From: Salegentibacter echinorum | GTDB taxonomy: Bacteria > Bacteroidota > Bacteroidia > Flavobacteriales > Flavobacteriaceae | Assembly (NCBI RefSeq): GCF_900129445.1 | Contig: NZ_FQVT01000013.1 | Coordinates: 1-64,000, forward strand | DNA length: 64,000 nucleotides | Direction: 5' to 3' | In this document: piece by piece, positions 45,677-54,687 of the stretch | Position numbering within the stretch: position 1 is the stretch's first letter | Layout: every line of letters begins with the position of its first letter | The notes under the pieces: generated by a model | Told to the model about the DNA's origin: nothing | Seen by the model: the letters and a program-made list of their open reading frames with translations, nothing else | Databases searched by the model: none | Position numbers and translations under genes: made by a program

Positions 45677-46492
45677 TTAAAGTTCGTAAATTAGTCTAAA
45701 AAACGAACTGAATTTTTCTTTCTCGTTATCGATTGGAAACCCGGCTACTAGTCCTACTGCAAAAGCTTCATTTAACTGTAATTTTAACTGTGGGCGCATA
45801 GTCATTTCAAATTCACTATCTACAACTTCTTTATTAAATTCAACCCCTATAAAGTGATGGGTATTCGGGATGTTATAGTGTAACGAGGTATTTATTTGCC
45901 AATCTACCGAAGTGTAGGTTTCATCGAAATTATGGGACATCATAGGGCCTGTGAAAATTAAGGTATGAAAACTTTCTCCCCATTTTTTTGCTGCGACAAA
46001 GAAAGGTTTATACACCATCCCAGTAACAAATTTGGCAGAATCGTAACTATTAAAATCTGTAAGCTCAAACTCGTGGGCATATCCTATCGCCATAGTGGTT
46101 TGATATTTTGGTGAAACAAAGAAGGAGTATTGAGCAGATAAGATCAATTTATCCAATTTATTCTCTGGAATTTGACTTTCAGAATTGGTCTTATCATAGA
46201 AAGAAAAATCGGTTTCTATTTCCAATCCTAACCTATCAATAGGTGCAAATTCATATTCAGCCAAAACCGCATATTCCCTATAGTTGTTGGTATTGAGAAA
46301 ATCTGACCCCAGGTTAAATTCTTTCTCTCCTTTTCTGGCGCCAAGATCCCTAACTAAATCTATGTAGAGTGGCTCCATGTGTTTAACTTTAGGTGACAAG
46401 CTAATACTATCTGAGTTCTGGGCATATCCAGTACTCCCTATTAATACCAAAAATGTATAAATTAATGTGTTTTTTAAATTTTTTCTCTCCAT
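45677..46492 (-). CDS. Outer-membrane-type hypothetical protein
   Basis: 271 aa with signal peptide (NTLIYTFLVLIGSTGYAQ) and many alternating-pattern strands ending in a C-terminal aromatic strand (FFRLIYEL). The early motif MEPLYIDLVRDLGARKGEKEFNLG is distinctive; I recall it from a family of uncharacterised outer-membrane proteins but cannot name a function. It faces the urease/nickel block convergently. A transport-related or surface role is only a guess. Confidence 0.6.
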   Translation of the reverse strand: MERKNLKNTLIYTFLVLIGSTGYAQNSDSISLSPKVKHMEPLYIDLVRDLGARKGEKEFNLGSDFLNTNNYREYAVLAEYEFAPIDRLGLEIETDFSFYDKTNSESQIPENKLDKLILSAQYSFFVSPKYQTTMAIGYAHEFELTDFNSYDSAKFVTGMVYKPFFVAAKKWGESFHTLIFTGPMMSHNFDETYTSVDWQINTSLHYNIPNTHHFIGVEFNKEVVDSEFEMTMRPQLKLQLNEAFAVGLVAGFPIDNEKEKFSSFFRLIYEL

Positions 46493-47140
46493 CTTACTTA
46501 TTGTTGTTTAGACTGCAAATAAAGGTTGGAAATATGAAAAAAAACTGGAAAGAATAATGTTGCTATTCTTAAACCTAAAGTTTACTTGAATGGTAGGTTT
46601 TAACATATTGAAATCCCAATTTTTACATTATGTGTATTCGATCTTTCTTTACGAATAAATACTTTTCTCTTCAAGTCAGTTTTAATTCTTTCTAAATGAG
46701 AATAATTCATTTTAATAATCCACTCAGCACATTGCCCTTATTTACATCAAAATTGACTTTTCCTGAATATTTCCTATACCACTTCAGAAGTTCCATTCAA
46801 AGTAAAAATCAGGCAAAGAGCTTCCCTCCCAAAATCTTGAACACAATCCCCAATTTTAGTTGTCCATTACATTACTCCTTCCGCTCCTGGCGGAAGATTT
46901 CATTCCACTCCCAACTTAAAATCGGGAATAGCGTTCGCTTCAATAGGATATCATTTTTTCATGTAGTCCCGCTTCCCGTGTTTTTATAATTCATCATAGT
47001 TATTTAGACCTTCCCCCAAGCCACCGCTGCCCCTACCCTTTTTTTGTAAGCAAAATACCAATATTTAGAAGTTAGTCCAGACTGCATAAGCCAGTCGCTT
47101 ACTCCTTTTTATAAGTCCTCCCTAATTCTAAATATTGAAA
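46493..47140. other. 650-bp gene-free stretch at the edge of the mobilizable region
   Basis: A 97-codon plus-strand frame is present but lacks any family resemblance and is composed of compositionally odd residues. A perfect hairpin CTTCCGC/GCGGAAG occurs at 46878-46896. The left boundary of the mobilizable region probably lies here, but no attachment site is identifiable. Confidence 0.4.
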
Positions 47141-47296
47141 ATGTATCAGCAACAAAAAAAGGTAACAGCGGACGGCTCTATAGGAAGTAAATCTAAAAAG
47201 ATCATTATGAAATCATTTAAAAACATCAAAAAAGAAGCGAGACTAAAAAAACAAAAAAAGGAAAACGCTCTGGATATAATAAGTAAATCAGTCTAA
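47141..47296 (+). CDS. Small basic protein upstream of ssb
   Basis: 51 aa, strongly basic (MYQQQKKVTADGSIGSKSKK and a Lys-rich tail NIKKEARLKKQKKEN). It is too short for domain assignment. It precedes an ssb gene in the mobilization module and its Lys density would suit nucleic-acid binding. I do not recognise a family. Confidence 0.45.
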   Translation: MYQQQKKVTADGSIGSKSKKIIMKSFKNIKKEARLKKQKKENALDIISKSV

Positions 47297-47364
47297 AAAA
47301 AATATAAACCAAAACTATCTGAATAGTTCAGATGGTATTTTAATTAATCTTTAAAACTTTTATT

Positions 47365-47709
47365 ATGAGCACTTTAAGAAATCATGTACAGTTAATCGGA
47401 AACCTGGGCGAAGCCCCACAAATCACCAACCTGGATAGCGGTAAAAAAGTAGTCCGCTTTTCACTGGCCACCAATGAGTTTTATAAAAACGCCAATGGGG
47501 AGAAAGTTCAAAAAACCGAATGGCATACTATTGTAGCCTGGAACAAAACTGCCGAAATTATTGAGAAATATACCGGTAAGGGTAAAGAAATCGGGTTAAG
47601 CGGTAAACTAAAATCCCGCAGCTATGAGAAAGACGGGATTACCCGCTACGTTACCGAAATAGAAGCAAGCGAAATCCTGCTTTTAGGGACTAAAAACGGT
47701 AATCAATAA
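47365..47709 (+). CDS. ssb: Single-stranded DNA-binding protein
   Basis: 114 aa OB-fold protein: MSTLRNHVQLIGNLGEAPQI, VVRFSLATNE, KTEWHTIVAWNKTAEIIEKY and GLSGKLKSRSYEKDGITRYVTEIEA all match SSB. The acidic C-terminal tip of chromosomal SSB is missing, as in plasmid- and element-borne SSBs. It likely protects transferred single strands. Confidence 0.95.
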   Translation: MSTLRNHVQLIGNLGEAPQITNLDSGKKVVRFSLATNEFYKNANGEKVQKTEWHTIVAWNKTAEIIEKYTGKGKEIGLSGKLKSRSYEKDGITRYVTEIEASEILLLGTKNGNQ

Positions 47710-47725
47710 GCCGGAAATTAAACAA

Positions 47726-47760
47726 GAGGGCGCTTTCGTCGAAGATTACGCCCTCTTTTT
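47726..47760 (+). terminator. Terminator after ssb
   Basis: GAGGGCG (47726-47732) pairs with CGCCCTC (47749-47755), followed by T5. The same stem recurs at 48177-48205. Confidence 0.75.
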
Positions 47761-47787
47761 ATAAATCACTCATAAAACTAAAAAATT

Positions 47788-48168
47788 ATGAAAGCACAAA
47801 TTAATGAAATTAAAGAAGGACTGCAACATTTCCACGGTTCTGAAACCTTGTTTCAAATCCCATTATTAGGCACCCGGTACACTAACGGACTGAAATATTT
47901 GGCGGAAGCTGCGCAATGCTTTTGGCTAATTACGGATGCTTCGGTCATTGCAAAAAGTTTAATAAAACGTAGTGAATTTATTACGGTGGATTTTAAAAGA
48001 TTGTCCGAAATGGAGCAAAATGCTAAAGGTTATGAAGCCGAAATAATCTACAGCGACGGCAACGATAACATATTGGGGCAACACCGCTACCGGGTAACGG
48101 ATTTTCCGCTTGATAAGCTGCGATTATTTTTTGTAAACAATACGCTGATGTTACCCAGCGAATATTAA
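47788..48168 (+). CDS. DUF6876-family protein
   Basis: 126 aa. The pattern GLQHFHGSETLFQIPLLGTRYTNGLKYLAEAAQCFWLITDAS resembles a family common in Bacteroidetes conjugative and mobilizable elements (DUF6876). No catalytic motif is visible. It sits between ssb and the RadC-like gene and is bounded by terminator-like hairpins. Function unknown. Confidence 0.65.
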   Translation: MKAQINEIKEGLQHFHGSETLFQIPLLGTRYTNGLKYLAEAAQCFWLITDASVIAKSLIKRSEFITVDFKRLSEMEQNAKGYEAEIIYSDGNDNILGQHRYRVTDFPLDKLRLFFVNNTLMLPSEY

Positions 48169-48176
48169 AAATTAAA

Positions 48177-48205
48177 GAGGGCGTTCCCTGGAAAGTTACG
48201 CCCTC
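48177..48205 (+). terminator. Terminator-like hairpin, second copy of the ssb stem
   Basis: GAGGGCG (48177-48183) pairs with CGCCCTC (48199-48205). The arm and flank GTTACGCCCTCTA are near-identical to those after ssb, but the T-run is weaker. Confidence 0.6.
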
Positions 48206-48233
48206 TATTATTAACCCTTTAATCAAGCTAATA

Positions 48234-48683
48234 ATGAAAACCAAAGTTAATGAAATAGCCATAAGTTACAACGGAAGTACTCAAGTGAATTTGCTCCCTA
48301 AAATAACCTGTTCCCAAAGTGCGGCAGAGCTAGCCTTTGGGCAGTGGGATAAAAACAATATTGAACTGCACGAGACTTTTAAAGTTATGTTGCTCAATAA
48401 TGCCAACCGGGTAAAAGGTATTTATGAATTATCAACCGGCGGGATTACCGGCACTTTAGTCGATGTACGTATCTTATTTGCAGTGGTGTTGAAGTCTGTC
48501 ACGACCGCTTTAATATTACTGCATAATCATCCGAGTGGGACCCTTCGACCTAGTGAAGCCGATAAACGCCTCACCCAAAAAATTAAGCATGCCGGGGAGC
48601 TTTTTGATATTAAAGTTTTAGATCATCTGATCATTTCCCCGGGTGGGCGATATTATAGTTTTGCCGATGAAGGCATACTTTAA
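48234..48683 (+). CDS. JAB/MPN-domain protein, RadC-like
   Basis: 149 aa. The JAMM metal site is intact: LLHNHPSGTLRPSEADKRLTQKI (His-x-His-x10-Asp) following the upstream EHxxHG-like strand region. RadC-family proteins carried on mobile elements are widespread; their biochemical role is unresolved. It lacks the N-terminal helix-hairpin-helix of full RadC. Confidence 0.87.
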   Translation: MKTKVNEIAISYNGSTQVNLLPKITCSQSAAELAFGQWDKNNIELHETFKVMLLNNANRVKGIYELSTGGITGTLVDVRILFAVVLKSVTTALILLHNHPSGTLRPSEADKRLTQKIKHAGELFDIKVLDHLIISPGGRYYSFADEGIL

Positions 48684-48703
48684 AAGTAATATTTTTTTGA
48701 TCC

Positions 48704-48733
48704 AAAAGACCTTTGATTTTTCAGAGGTCTTTT
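48704..48733 (+). terminator. Terminator after the RadC-like gene
   Basis: AAAAGACCT (48704-48712) pairs with AGGTCTTTT (48725-48733) and is followed by a T-rich tail. Confidence 0.75.
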
Positions 48734-48891
48734 ATTTTGTTGAAATATTTCAATTCAAATAAAATTTACTATCTTTAGTAAGCTGATATTCAGCATACAT
48801 AATTTTATATAGCTATCCTATTTTTGACTTTCGCTGGTAGCTGTATCCATCTATATTTTACATTCAGGAATTGTTGAAATTCCGAAATGGG

Positions 48892-49136
48892 CAATTGGCC
48901 TTTCGACTGTCGCTAAAGACAGACGATAAGCCAAATTGTATGAAATTTTTGTCCCGCCCGGCGGGACGAAAAGGAATAGCAAGAGGGTAACGGGCAGCGC
49001 CGCGTTACACATTCCTTTTCGATTGCAAACTATTGATTTTCAATGTGTTGAAATTTAATTAGTTTTTCCAATTTCGTCAATTTGCGTCAAATGCCCTGAA
49101 ACAGCCTGTAAATAGGGATGGATTTGCGTCAAATGC
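48892..49136 (+). other. Structured region with nested inverted repeats and iterons, oriT candidate
   Basis: Four inverted repeats follow each other: an imperfect long one (CAATTGGC...GCCAAATTG, 48892-48938) around CTGTC/GACAG; GTCCCGC/GCGGGAC (48951-48967); the perfect CGAAAAGGAAT/ATTCCTTTTCG (48967-48977 and 49011-49021) enclosing GTAACG/CGTTAC (48987-49008). Then TTTGCGTCAAATGC occurs twice (49081-49094 and 49123-49136). No gene is here, and the relaxase accessory gene begins at 49155. Position and structure suit an origin of transfer; the nic site is not assigned. Confidence 0.55.
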
Positions 49137-49154
49137 ACAAAAAAGCGAAGTAAA

Positions 49155-49535
49155 ATGGACTCCTTCATCACCATCAGGTTTAAGAGACAAACGGCAAAAC
49201 GTTTTCAGCAATTCTCAAAAAAGCACTTCAAATCGCACACCGAGGCCATGGCCACCATGCTCGATTTTTTCTTCTATAACGAAATCTCGCCACGGGAAAG
49301 ATTGGGCCCTACCGGACGAACCATTGAAGCCAATTTAAAGAAACGGATCAATGCGGTGATTGCCATAATGAAGGATATGGAAAAGACCCAAACCAAACCT
49401 ACCGTGGCCATGATCGAATCCCTTTTCCAAATCGATACACCTCAAAAGAAGCCGCTAATCCTGGAGAAGAAATTCACGGAAGAAAAAAAGGAAGTACGCT
49501 TCCAGGAAAAACGAAATTCCAATAACAAACTCTAA
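49155..49535 (+). CDS. BfmA/BtgA-type mobilization protein
   Basis: 126 aa with a ribbon-helix-helix-like N-terminus (ITIRFKRQTAKRFQQFSKKHFKSHTEAMATMLDFFFYNE), followed by a helix INAVIAIMKDMEKTQTKPTVAMIESLF. This matches the accessory MobA/BtgA relaxosome proteins of Bacteroidetes. It binds the oriT and recruits the relaxase, whose gene starts 12 bp later. Confidence 0.85.
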   Translation: MDSFITIRFKRQTAKRFQQFSKKHFKSHTEAMATMLDFFFYNEISPRERLGPTGRTIEANLKKRINAVIAIMKDMEKTQTKPTVAMIESLFQIDTPQKKPLILEKKFTEEKKEVRFQEKRNSNNKL

Positions 49536-49546
49536 ATTTTCCAGCT

Positions 49547-50599
49547 ATGTATATCACGATCACACCACAAAAATTGGGCGCTAGTTATTCCAAAAGTTCA
49601 GCAGATTTTGTGGATTATTTGGAAAAAGAAAACCAAGCTTTAGAAGGAGAATTGCCATCTGGAGGTGCAGAAAATATAGAACACTTTTTCAATCAATACG
49701 AAGATGAAATTTCGGCGGAAGAAGTGGTCAGGAAAATTGATGGCAATACCGCCAAATTAGAAAAGACAGAACCTCGCTTCTACTCCATTACCGTCAACCC
49801 TTCAAAATATGAACTGAAGCGTTTCCAGAACCATAGTGAAGACTTAAAAAAATATACCAGGGAATTGATGAAGGATTACGTAAAATCTTTTAATCGTGAA
49901 ATCAACGGGCGACCGGTAAGCATCGATGATATTAAATACTATGCAAAAATTGAACACCGGCGAGCATTTAAGGGTACCGATAAACAGGTAAAGGAAAATC
50001 AGCCTTTTGCCACAAAAATCCTTCAGCTAAAGACCAATATCCGAAAAGTGCAACGCGGCGAAATAACAGGAAGCATCGAAAATATACAACGGGAAATTAA
50101 TCAGTTGGAACGTCAAGCGCCACACCAGCAAAATGGTCAGCGGATCGTGCAGGGAATGCAAAAAGACGGCAACCAAAGCCACATCCATATCATTGTAAGT
50201 CGTAAAGACGCCTCCAATAGGTTTAGTTTATCTCCCGGAAGCAAATACCGAGCTTCTCAGGTCGAATTAAACGGTAAAACAATAAAACGCGGTTTTGACC
50301 GGGATCAATTTTTTAAAAACGCTGAAAAAACCTTCGACAAAACATTCGGTTATCATCGAAACTTCGTAGAAACCTATAAAGCAAGGAAGCAGTTTATCAA
50401 GAACCCAAAAACCTACTTTGCTTCTTTAACCGGGTTACCTGCCAGTGAAAAAGCTATTGCGTTTAAAATACTCAAAGAAACCGGGATTCCACTGGTGCCC
50501 AGCATTCCTGTCAGTCAGACGCAGCTCGCACTCAAGCTATTTCATAAACTACGTAAGGGAATTGATATCGCTGTAAAATCAAGTTCAATCGGAATCTAA
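49547..50599 (+). CDS. Relaxase/mobilization protein (DUF5712-type MobB)
   Basis: 350 aa. The HUH motif is seen in GNQSHIHIIVSRKDASN (His-x-His in a hydrophobic strand). The upstream Tyr-rich segment (RFYSITVNPSKYELK) resembles the catalytic domain of Bacteroidetes MobB relaxases. The C-terminus is helical and basic. It should nick one strand at oriT and pilot it through a conjugative pore supplied by another element, since no type IV pore genes are in the window. Confidence 0.82.
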   Translation: MYITITPQKLGASYSKSSADFVDYLEKENQALEGELPSGGAENIEHFFNQYEDEISAEEVVRKIDGNTAKLEKTEPRFYSITVNPSKYELKRFQNHSEDLKKYTRELMKDYVKSFNREINGRPVSIDDIKYYAKIEHRRAFKGTDKQVKENQPFATKILQLKTNIRKVQRGEITGSIENIQREINQLERQAPHQQNGQRIVQGMQKDGNQSHIHIIVSRKDASNRFSLSPGSKYRASQVELNGKTIKRGFDRDQFFKNAEKTFDKTFGYHRNFVETYKARKQFIKNPKTYFASLTGLPASEKAIAFKILKETGIPLVPSIPVSQTQLALKLFHKLRKGIDIAVKSSSIGI

Positions 50600-50610
50600 A
50601 TTTAGCTACT

Positions 50611-52194
50611 ATGGAAACAGACAGTCTTTTTACAATCATCATGATCCTTGCTATAAGCAGCCTGGTATTTTATGTGGTATTCCGATTGACACGCTATGCG
50701 TTTATGATTAACCTCCTATTGATCGGTATCCTTATATTTGGTCTTTACACTGCCAATACCATCTTTGTATTGCTTCTATATTTGGGCTGTCCACTTTTGC
50801 TCATCAACACCGGGATGTACGTTTTTCTGCATACCTCAACTCATCCTGAAAACAGCGACCTAAAATACCGGGTAAGCTTTGCCACTAAGCAGGGTAATTT
50901 TAAACTCGATAACATCAAACGCGGTGCTTCTATAATTGGTTCTGCAGGAAGTGGGAAGACCGAAAGTGTGGTATATGGGTTTTTAAAGCATTTTCAAAAG
51001 GAAAGCTTTTGCGGCATCATCCACGATTACAAGGATTTTGAATTGACCGAGATGGCTTACCCCTTGTTTAAAGATCATGATGTTCCGTTTAAAATTATTT
51101 CTTTTGATCACATTATTCACAGGGTGAATCCCATCGCTCCGCGCTATTTGGAAAACGAGGAGAGCGTTAACGAGGTCTCCCGGGTGCTTATCGAAAACCT
51201 GTTGGAGCAAAGGGATTCCTATGCGTCCGGAACCACCAGGTTTTTTAATGATGCTGCGGAAGGATTGATCGGCGGCCTCATCTGGAAACTCAAAACCGCC
51301 TACCCAGATCTGTGCACCCTCCCCCATTTGATTGCTATCTACCAATATTTAGATACCGATAGCCTGGTGCAATTTTTAGAAACCAATACCACCTCCAGGG
51401 CCATGGCCGATGCATTTATCAGTGGGAAAGATTCCGAACGGCAAACTGCCGGGGTGAAAAGTACACTGGCCAATGCCTTAAAGCGTATCAGCACCCAACG
51501 GATTTTTATGGTACTTTCCGCGGATGAAGTACCACTTAATATCAACAGTGAAGAAAATCCGGCAGTAATTTCAATAGTGAATAATCCTAAATTCGAAAGC
51601 TCCTATTCCCCGGTTATTGCAACGATAATCCACACCATTACCAAACAAATGAGTGAACGCGGGCAAAGACCATCTTTTTTAATGATGGAAGAAGCACCGA
51701 CCATCCGCTTGCTCAATATGCACCGGATTCCGGCTACCCTGCGAAGTTATGATATTGCCACCATCTACGTGATGCAGGATAAAATCCAAAATGATATGAT
51801 GTATGGTGATAAAGCCAGTAAGGCGATTTTGAGTAATCTTTCTTACCAGTTTTTCGGAAAAGTAAACGATCCCGATACCGCCAAATACTACGAACGATTC
51901 TTTGAGATTGTAAAAAAACAGACCACCAGTATAAACCGAGGCCACAACCTTAATTTTGATACCCGTGTGACCACCGGCGAAAAAGAAATCCCGAAAATTA
52001 GGGCCGATGAGTTCTTTCGTTTGCACCAAGGGGAGTTTATAACGTATGCCGATGGGAAAGACAAAAAGGTGCAGTTTAAATTGGCAAATATTCAGAGAGG
52101 GTTACCGGAAGAATCAGGGCAGTTTACTCAGCCAGATTTAGCGGCTAATTTTGAACGGGTTTATGAGGAGGTGATATCCATTTTTAATCAATAA
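50611..52194 (+). CDS. Type IV coupling protein (TraG/TraD-like, mobC)
   Basis: 527 aa. Two N-terminal membrane helices, then a P-loop ATPase: Walker A IIGSAGSGKTESVVYGFL, and downstream PSFLMMEEAPTIRLLNM (Walker B-like with acidic pair), plus ATIYVMQDKIQND. It is a full-length coupling protein. It starts 12 bp after the relaxase gene, completing the MobA-MobB-TraG set. A truncated second copy of its 3' end follows at 54283. Confidence 0.87.
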   Translation: METDSLFTIIMILAISSLVFYVVFRLTRYAFMINLLLIGILIFGLYTANTIFVLLLYLGCPLLLINTGMYVFLHTSTHPENSDLKYRVSFATKQGNFKLDNIKRGASIIGSAGSGKTESVVYGFLKHFQKESFCGIIHDYKDFELTEMAYPLFKDHDVPFKIISFDHIIHRVNPIAPRYLENEESVNEVSRVLIENLLEQRDSYASGTTRFFNDAAEGLIGGLIWKLKTAYPDLCTLPHLIAIYQYLDTDSLVQFLETNTTSRAMADAFISGKDSERQTAGVKSTLANALKRISTQRIFMVLSADEVPLNINSEENPAVISIVNNPKFESSYSPVIATIIHTITKQMSERGQRPSFLMMEEAPTIRLLNMHRIPATLRSYDIATIYVMQDKIQNDMMYGDKASKAILSNLSYQFFGKVNDPDTAKYYERFFEIVKKQTTSINRGHNLNFDTRVTTGEKEIPKIRADEFFRLHQGEFITYADGKDKKVQFKLANIQRGLPEESGQFTQPDLAANFERVYEEVISIFNQ

Positions 52195-52264
52195 ATATGG
52201 CCATCTTCAACAATTTTATTTTTGAATTTGATGGTATTATGAACCCTTTTCACTCTTACAATTT

Positions 52265-53239
52265 AAAGTGATTGAGTTATACATATAAGAGCCGTATATT
52301 AGCCCTTGTAAACATTGATTATGGATAAATTTAAAGGTAAAAATATCCTAGACTTTATGAAAGTCTTTCCGGATGATGGGTCATGTAGGGAATATTTGGC
52401 TAACTTGAAATGGCACGATGGATTTACTTGTCCAAAATGCGGTCATACTAAAGGATGCTTAAAAAAAGACCATAAGTATCATTGCTATGGTTGTGGAAAG
52501 GTAGAATCTTCAACGGCCGGAACACTTTTTCATAAGGTCAAGTTCGGGCTACGAAAAGCCTTTTGTATCGTTTTTGAGATGAGTACAACTAGCAAAAGCC
52601 TCTCCAGTATCCAAATGGGCGAACGTTATGGTATCCGCCAGGGCACAGCCTGGTATTTTATGCACAAAGTACGCTCGGCAATGGAAAGCAGCAAAAAACA
52701 TCCTTTGAAAGGTTTGGTTCATGTCGATGAATTTATCATTGGCGGACAAGAAGAAAATGCTCCTGGCAGAAGCTACAACACCCGTAAAACCAAGGTTATA
52801 ATAGCGGTGGAGCTTAATGAAGAACGCAAAGTTAAACGTGCCTACGCCAAGGTAATTGACGATTATTCCGCCAAGTCATTTACCCCATTGTTCGAACAGC
52901 ATATATCTGAAGAAGCAAAGGTGGTTACCGACAAATGGCGAGGTTACAGCCCATTAAAGAAAAAGTATAATATCGAGCAGGTACCTAGTAATAAAGGAAA
53001 AAATTTCAAGGAACTTCATATTATAATCCACAAGATAAAGTCTTGGTTGAGGACAGTTCATGCGCCTATTTCAAAACAACATGTCAGAAGGTACCTGGAT
53101 GAATATTCATACAGGTTGAATCGATCACAGTCAAAACAAACCATTTTTCACAATAATATAAAGAGAATGATACAAGGAAAACCACGGCTACATTCCCAAA
53201 TTATTAATGGTAGCTAAATGTATAGCTCAATAAAGTGAT
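52265..53239 (+). mobile_element. IS1595-family insertion sequence with 8-bp target duplication
   Basis: Terminal inverted repeats are imperfect but clear: left ATTGAGTTATACAT (from 52271) against right, reversed, ATTGAGCTATACAT (53231 backwards). The 8-bp direct repeat AAAGTGAT flanks them (52265-52272 and 53232-53239); it overlaps the outer IR bases, so the exact border is uncertain by 1-2 bp. 8 bp is the usual duplication size of this family. It inserted in the gap between traG and the TauE gene, disrupting no gene. Confidence 0.75.
52321..53217 (+). CDS. IS1595-family transposase
   Basis: 298 aa from the ATG at 52321. N-terminal zinc ribbon (CPKCGHTKGCLKKDHKYHCYGCGKVES, four Cys), followed by an HTH (SLSSIQMGERYGIRQGTAWYFMHKVR) and the DDE/ISXO2-like catalytic domain (LVHVDEFIIGGQEE; AKVVTDKWRGY; later RRYLDEYSYRLNR). 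Complete and probably active. Confidence 0.93.
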   Translation: MDKFKGKNILDFMKVFPDDGSCREYLANLKWHDGFTCPKCGHTKGCLKKDHKYHCYGCGKVESSTAGTLFHKVKFGLRKAFCIVFEMSTTSKSLSSIQMGERYGIRQGTAWYFMHKVRSAMESSKKHPLKGLVHVDEFIIGGQEENAPGRSYNTRKTKVIIAVELNEERKVKRAYAKVIDDYSAKSFTPLFEQHISEEAKVVTDKWRGYSPLKKKYNIEQVPSNKGKNFKELHIIIHKIKSWLRTVHAPISKQHVRRYLDEYSYRLNRSQSKQTIFHNNIKRMIQGKPRLHSQIINGS

Positions 53240-53334
53240 ATTAGTACTTTTGCTACAAATTTTGGAGATAGGAAAAGTAAAAAACACCCTAGATAGGTTG
53301 ACTTCCCGAAAATCAACATTCCACCTTGAAATAA

Positions 53335-54075
53335 ATGGATTTAGTGACTTTTTACATCTTAATTATTATTTTCCTTGCTACCTTGGTTCGTTCAACTTTT
53401 GGTTTTGGGGAATCCTTGGTAGCCGTTCCCCTCCTTATACTTTTCATCCCAATAGAAATTGCTGTTCCTCTTTCCGTGCTTCTATCGATTACTATTGCGG
53501 CAATTGTGGTTGTACAAGACAATAAACAAATACATTTTAATAGTGCAAAATGGTTAATTCTTTTTGCGGCCATTGGTATTCCTGTAGGATTATTGTTACT
53601 TGTTTATGGAAATGAAAACCTTATAAAATCAGGATTGGGAATACTGATTATTTTATACGCTATCTATTCCTTACTTTCAAAAAACAATTTTAAATTAGAA
53701 ACTGATAATAAAGCTTGGCTTTTCATTTGCGGCTTTTTATCAGGTATTTTTGGTGGTGCTTATGGCCTTAATGGCCCTCCACTTGTGATCTATGGCAATA
53801 TGCGCAATTGGACGGCCAAACATTTTAGGGCGACCTTACAAGCCTATTTTTTACCGGCCAGTATGATTGGTATGTTTGGTTATTGGTACAAAGGTCTCTG
53901 GACCCCAACAGTAACCTATTATTTTTTGATATCCTTACCGGTTGCAATCCCTACTATTTTTCTTGGAAGGTTTTTAAATCACAGGTTAAAAGATGGAACA
54001 TTTTTAAATTACGTTTATATAGGATTAATTTGTATTGGGGCATTGTTATTATGCCAATCCTTGGTCGAACTATAA
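53335..54075 (+). CDS. TauE/SafE-family membrane permease
   Basis: 246 aa, about eight membrane segments. Family start pattern FLATLVRSTFGFGESLVAVPLL and the second-half repeat GFLSGIFGGAYGLNGPPLVIYGNMRNW are present. Members export sulfite, sulfoacetate or other organosulfur anions. No sulfur gene is nearby, so the substrate is open. It lies on the cargo side of the mobilization module. Confidence 0.85.
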   Translation: MDLVTFYILIIIFLATLVRSTFGFGESLVAVPLLILFIPIEIAVPLSVLLSITIAAIVVVQDNKQIHFNSAKWLILFAAIGIPVGLLLLVYGNENLIKSGLGILIILYAIYSLLSKNNFKLETDNKAWLFICGFLSGIFGGAYGLNGPPLVIYGNMRNWTAKHFRATLQAYFLPASMIGMFGYWYKGLWTPTVTYYFLISLPVAIPTIFLGRFLNHRLKDGTFLNYVYIGLICIGALLLCQSLVEL

Positions 54076-54282
54076 TGAAATACAGTAATCAACCAAACCA
54101 AAGGCAACCTTTATTTTAATTATTTTTCACATTCCTGAGATGAAACAAAACAAATATGACGATAACGATTTTTTTTGAAAGTTATGGTAAAATGCCACGT
54201 TCTGTTGAAGGCTTAAATGTCGTAGGGAAATGATATGTTTTGCGTAAAATATAGAACGATATATTGCGCGGATATAAGGCAA

Positions 54283-54658
54283 GAAAAGCAATCTTGAGTA
54301 ATCTTTCTTACCAGTTCTTCGGAAAGGTCAACAATCCCGATACCGCGAAATACTACGAACGATTTTTGAAATTATAAAAAATCCGAACAAAAGCGTAAAC
54401 CGTGGCCATAACCTTGATTTTGATATGCACACTACCACCGGGGAAAAGGAAATCCCAAAAATTAGGGCCGATGAGTTCTTTCGTTTGCATCAGGGGGAGT
54501 TCATTACTTATGCCGATGGGAAGGACAAAAAGGTACAGTTTAAATTGGCAGATATTCAGAGAGTATTACCGGAAGAATCAAGACAGTTTTCTCAAGAAGA
54601 TTTAGCGGTTAATTTTGAACAGGTTTATGAGGAAGTGAGGGCGATATTTGAAAATTAA
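54283..54658 (+). pseudogene. Degenerate second copy of the traG 3' end
   Basis: From about ATCTTGAGTAATCTTTCTTAC the sequence parallels traG 51825-52194 closely and ends with a homologous stop region (VYEEVRAIFEN). One base is lost near GATTTTTGAAATTAT relative to the intact GATTCTTTGAGATTG, shifting the frame. Only about the last 125 codons remain. It likely marks the end of an older related element that was fused or recombined here. Confidence 0.8.
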
Positions 54659-54687
54659 ATAAAAGTATTTGGGAGACATTAATTATT

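Noticed and set aside
46696-46989. 97-codon plus-strand frame in the gap before the mobilization module
   Set aside because: Unusual composition, no signal or domain, no convincing promoter; likely chance in AT-rich DNA.
48951-48967. GTCCCGC/GCGGGAC as a terminator
   Set aside because: It is not followed by a T-run on either strand and is part of the larger nested cluster.
53235-53525. 96-codon frame overlapping the TauE start
   Set aside because: Out of frame with the well-supported TauE gene and without any similarity.
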